From contig CACMZO010000006.1 of NCBI GenBank assembly GCA_902618195.1, forward strand, positions 1-55,434: a stretch of DNA of 55,434 bases, given 5' to 3'. The DNA is from an uncultured SAR116 cluster alpha proteobacterium. Lineage in GTDB: Bacteria > Pseudomonadota > Alphaproteobacteria > Puniceispirillales > Marisalimonadaceae. A model generated the notes under the pieces. It saw only the letters and a program-made list of their open reading frames with translations. It was not told the origin of the DNA and did not search any database. The position numbers and the translations under genes were made by a program. Shown piece by piece: positions 54,685-55,434 of the stretch. How positions within the stretch are numbered: position 1 is the first letter of the stretch; each line of letters begins with the position of its first letter.

Positions 54685-55434
54685 TTTTTTTCTTAAAAGT
54701 TATAGTAATCCATTTTTCCTCTTCTGATATCTTAACAGGATAAATTTTAAATTTTCTATATAAATTAATTAATTGATTTTTTTGGTAAATTAATATTCCT
54801 GAAACAATTAAAAATCCATTATGATCTAAAATGTATGTAAATTCTTTTATCAAAGATTTTAATTGAGGTAATAGAATATTTGCAAATATCAAATTATAAA
54901 AATTTTTCTTTATGTGCTTTCTTTTTTTTGGCGAAACTTCTAAAACATTATTATTTGAGATTATATTATTTTTTTTTAAATTAAACTTTGACATTTTTAC
55001 AGCTAAATTATCAACGTCAATCAAGGTAATTTTTGAATATGGCATAAGCTTTTTTGCAGCAATACCTAAAATCCCACTTCCAGAACCGTAATCTAAAATA
55101 TGTTGAAATTTTTTTGACTTAGAACACTCGTACATATTTTCAATGCAATATCTAGTGCTAGAATGATAACCTGTTCCAAACGCATAAGAGGCATTGATTT
55201 TTATTAATTTTTTTGTTGTATCAAATAATTTAAAGTTATCATTATCATAAATAATAAAATTTTTAATATTAATTGGTCTGAGTGTTTGAACATTTTCACC
55301 TAACCAATCTTTATTTTCAAATTCTTCAAAATAGATTTCATTTATACTTATGTTATTATCACTACGAGATTTTAAGCTTAATAATTTAAAATTTTTTCGA
55401 AAATCATTAATTTTTTTTAAAAATTTCTGTTTTA
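54668..55434 (-). CDS. prmA: Ribosomal protein L11 methyltransferase PrmA, cut by the right edge
   Basis: The frame runs open to the right edge, so the N-terminus is missing. An internal ATG at 55135 is not the start, since residues before it contain DWLGENVQTLRPI and AFGTGYHSSTRYCIE, the PrmA signature. The SAM loop is ILDYGSGSGILGIAA, then ITLIDVDNLAV and LIFANILLPQL. It trimethylates L11. It overlaps pepP by 17 nt. Confidence 0.93.
   Translation of the reverse strand, partial: KQKFLKKINDFRKNFKLLSLKSRSDNNISINEIYFEEFENKDWLGENVQTLRPINIKNFIIYDNDNFKLFDTTKKLIKINASYAFGTGYHSSTRYCIENMYECSKSKKFQHILDYGSGSGILGIAAKKLMPYSKITLIDVDNLAVKMSKFNLKKNNIISNNNVLEVSPKKRKHIKKNFYNLIFANILLPQLKSLIKEFTYILDHNGFLIVSGILIYQKNQLINLYRKFKIYPVKISEEEKWITITFKKKNEKAY

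Noticed and set aside
54668-55135. A complete 155-aa methyltransferase
   Set aside because: The PrmA motif AFGTGYHSSTR lies upstream of that ATG in the same frame, so the gene continues past the right edge.
1-55434. tRNA genes, CRISPR arrays, insertion sequences, prophage or defence islands
   Set aside because: I searched the gaps and larger regions by eye and saw none; gaps are too short and contain no cloverleaf, spaced repeats or transposase-like gene.

Overview
The window is about 55 kb of very AT-rich, densely packed DNA. Most neighbouring genes overlap by 1-17 nt or sit a few bases apart, and no gene-free stretch exceeds about 300 bp. The content points to a streamlined, free-living (probably marine) alphaproteobacterium of the SAR11-like or similar low-GC type. 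The evidence is the FtsZ tail ending IPAFLRRQAN, the ftsQ-ftsA-lpxC-bamD-recN-ligA order, and small single-copy metabolic genes such as a tartrate/D-malate dehydrogenase, an FMN 2-hydroxyacid dehydrogenase, a GMC oxidoreductase and CaiB/crotonase. Lineage cannot be fixed more closely by eye.

Region 1 (1-28 kb) is a mosaic of short operons on both strands. It holds carbon-acid metabolism (glycerate 2-kinase cut by the left edge, LldD-like dehydrogenase, tartrate dehydrogenase), several alpha/beta hydrolases including a convincing haloalkane dehalogenase of the DhlA type, a putative metal exporter, and a VOC/SDR/winged-helix operon with a likely self-operator. It also has Pal without tolB, a periplasmic rhodanese, an SPL-type radical SAM gene broken by one base, an unknown partner gene, two glycosyltransferases, and an SRAP abasic-site protein. 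Further along are a CaiB/crotonase pair, a nitroreductase broken by one base, a K+ channel, an OYE/NudC pair, a bactofilin, and DUF2237, PlsC, TusA and DjlA-like genes.

Region 2 (29.3-29.75 kb) carries the RNase P RNA gene (rnpB). It is followed almost at once by four perfectly 10-bp-phased TGGGA boxes, the expected MraZ operator.

Region 3 (29.7-47.4 kb) is the division and cell-wall (dcw) cluster, all on the + strand: mraZ-rsmH-ftsL-ftsZ-ftsI-murE-murF-mraY-murD-ftsW-murG-murC-murB-ddl-ftsQ-ftsA. The striking feature is that ftsZ lies between ftsL and ftsI and is absent from its usual place after ftsA. ftsA itself has no ATG, GTG or TTG in frame upstream of its conserved N-terminus and seems to start with ATT.

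Region 4 (47.4 kb to the end) continues lpxC-bamD-recN-ligA on the + strand, then a convergent M24 aminopeptidase P and prmA, the latter cut by the right edge.

I found no tRNA, rRNA, CRISPR array, insertion sequence or phage gene. The most notable signals are the relocated ftsZ, the ATT start of ftsA, the four-box MraZ operator behind rnpB, and two otherwise intact genes each broken by one base in an A/T homopolymer.
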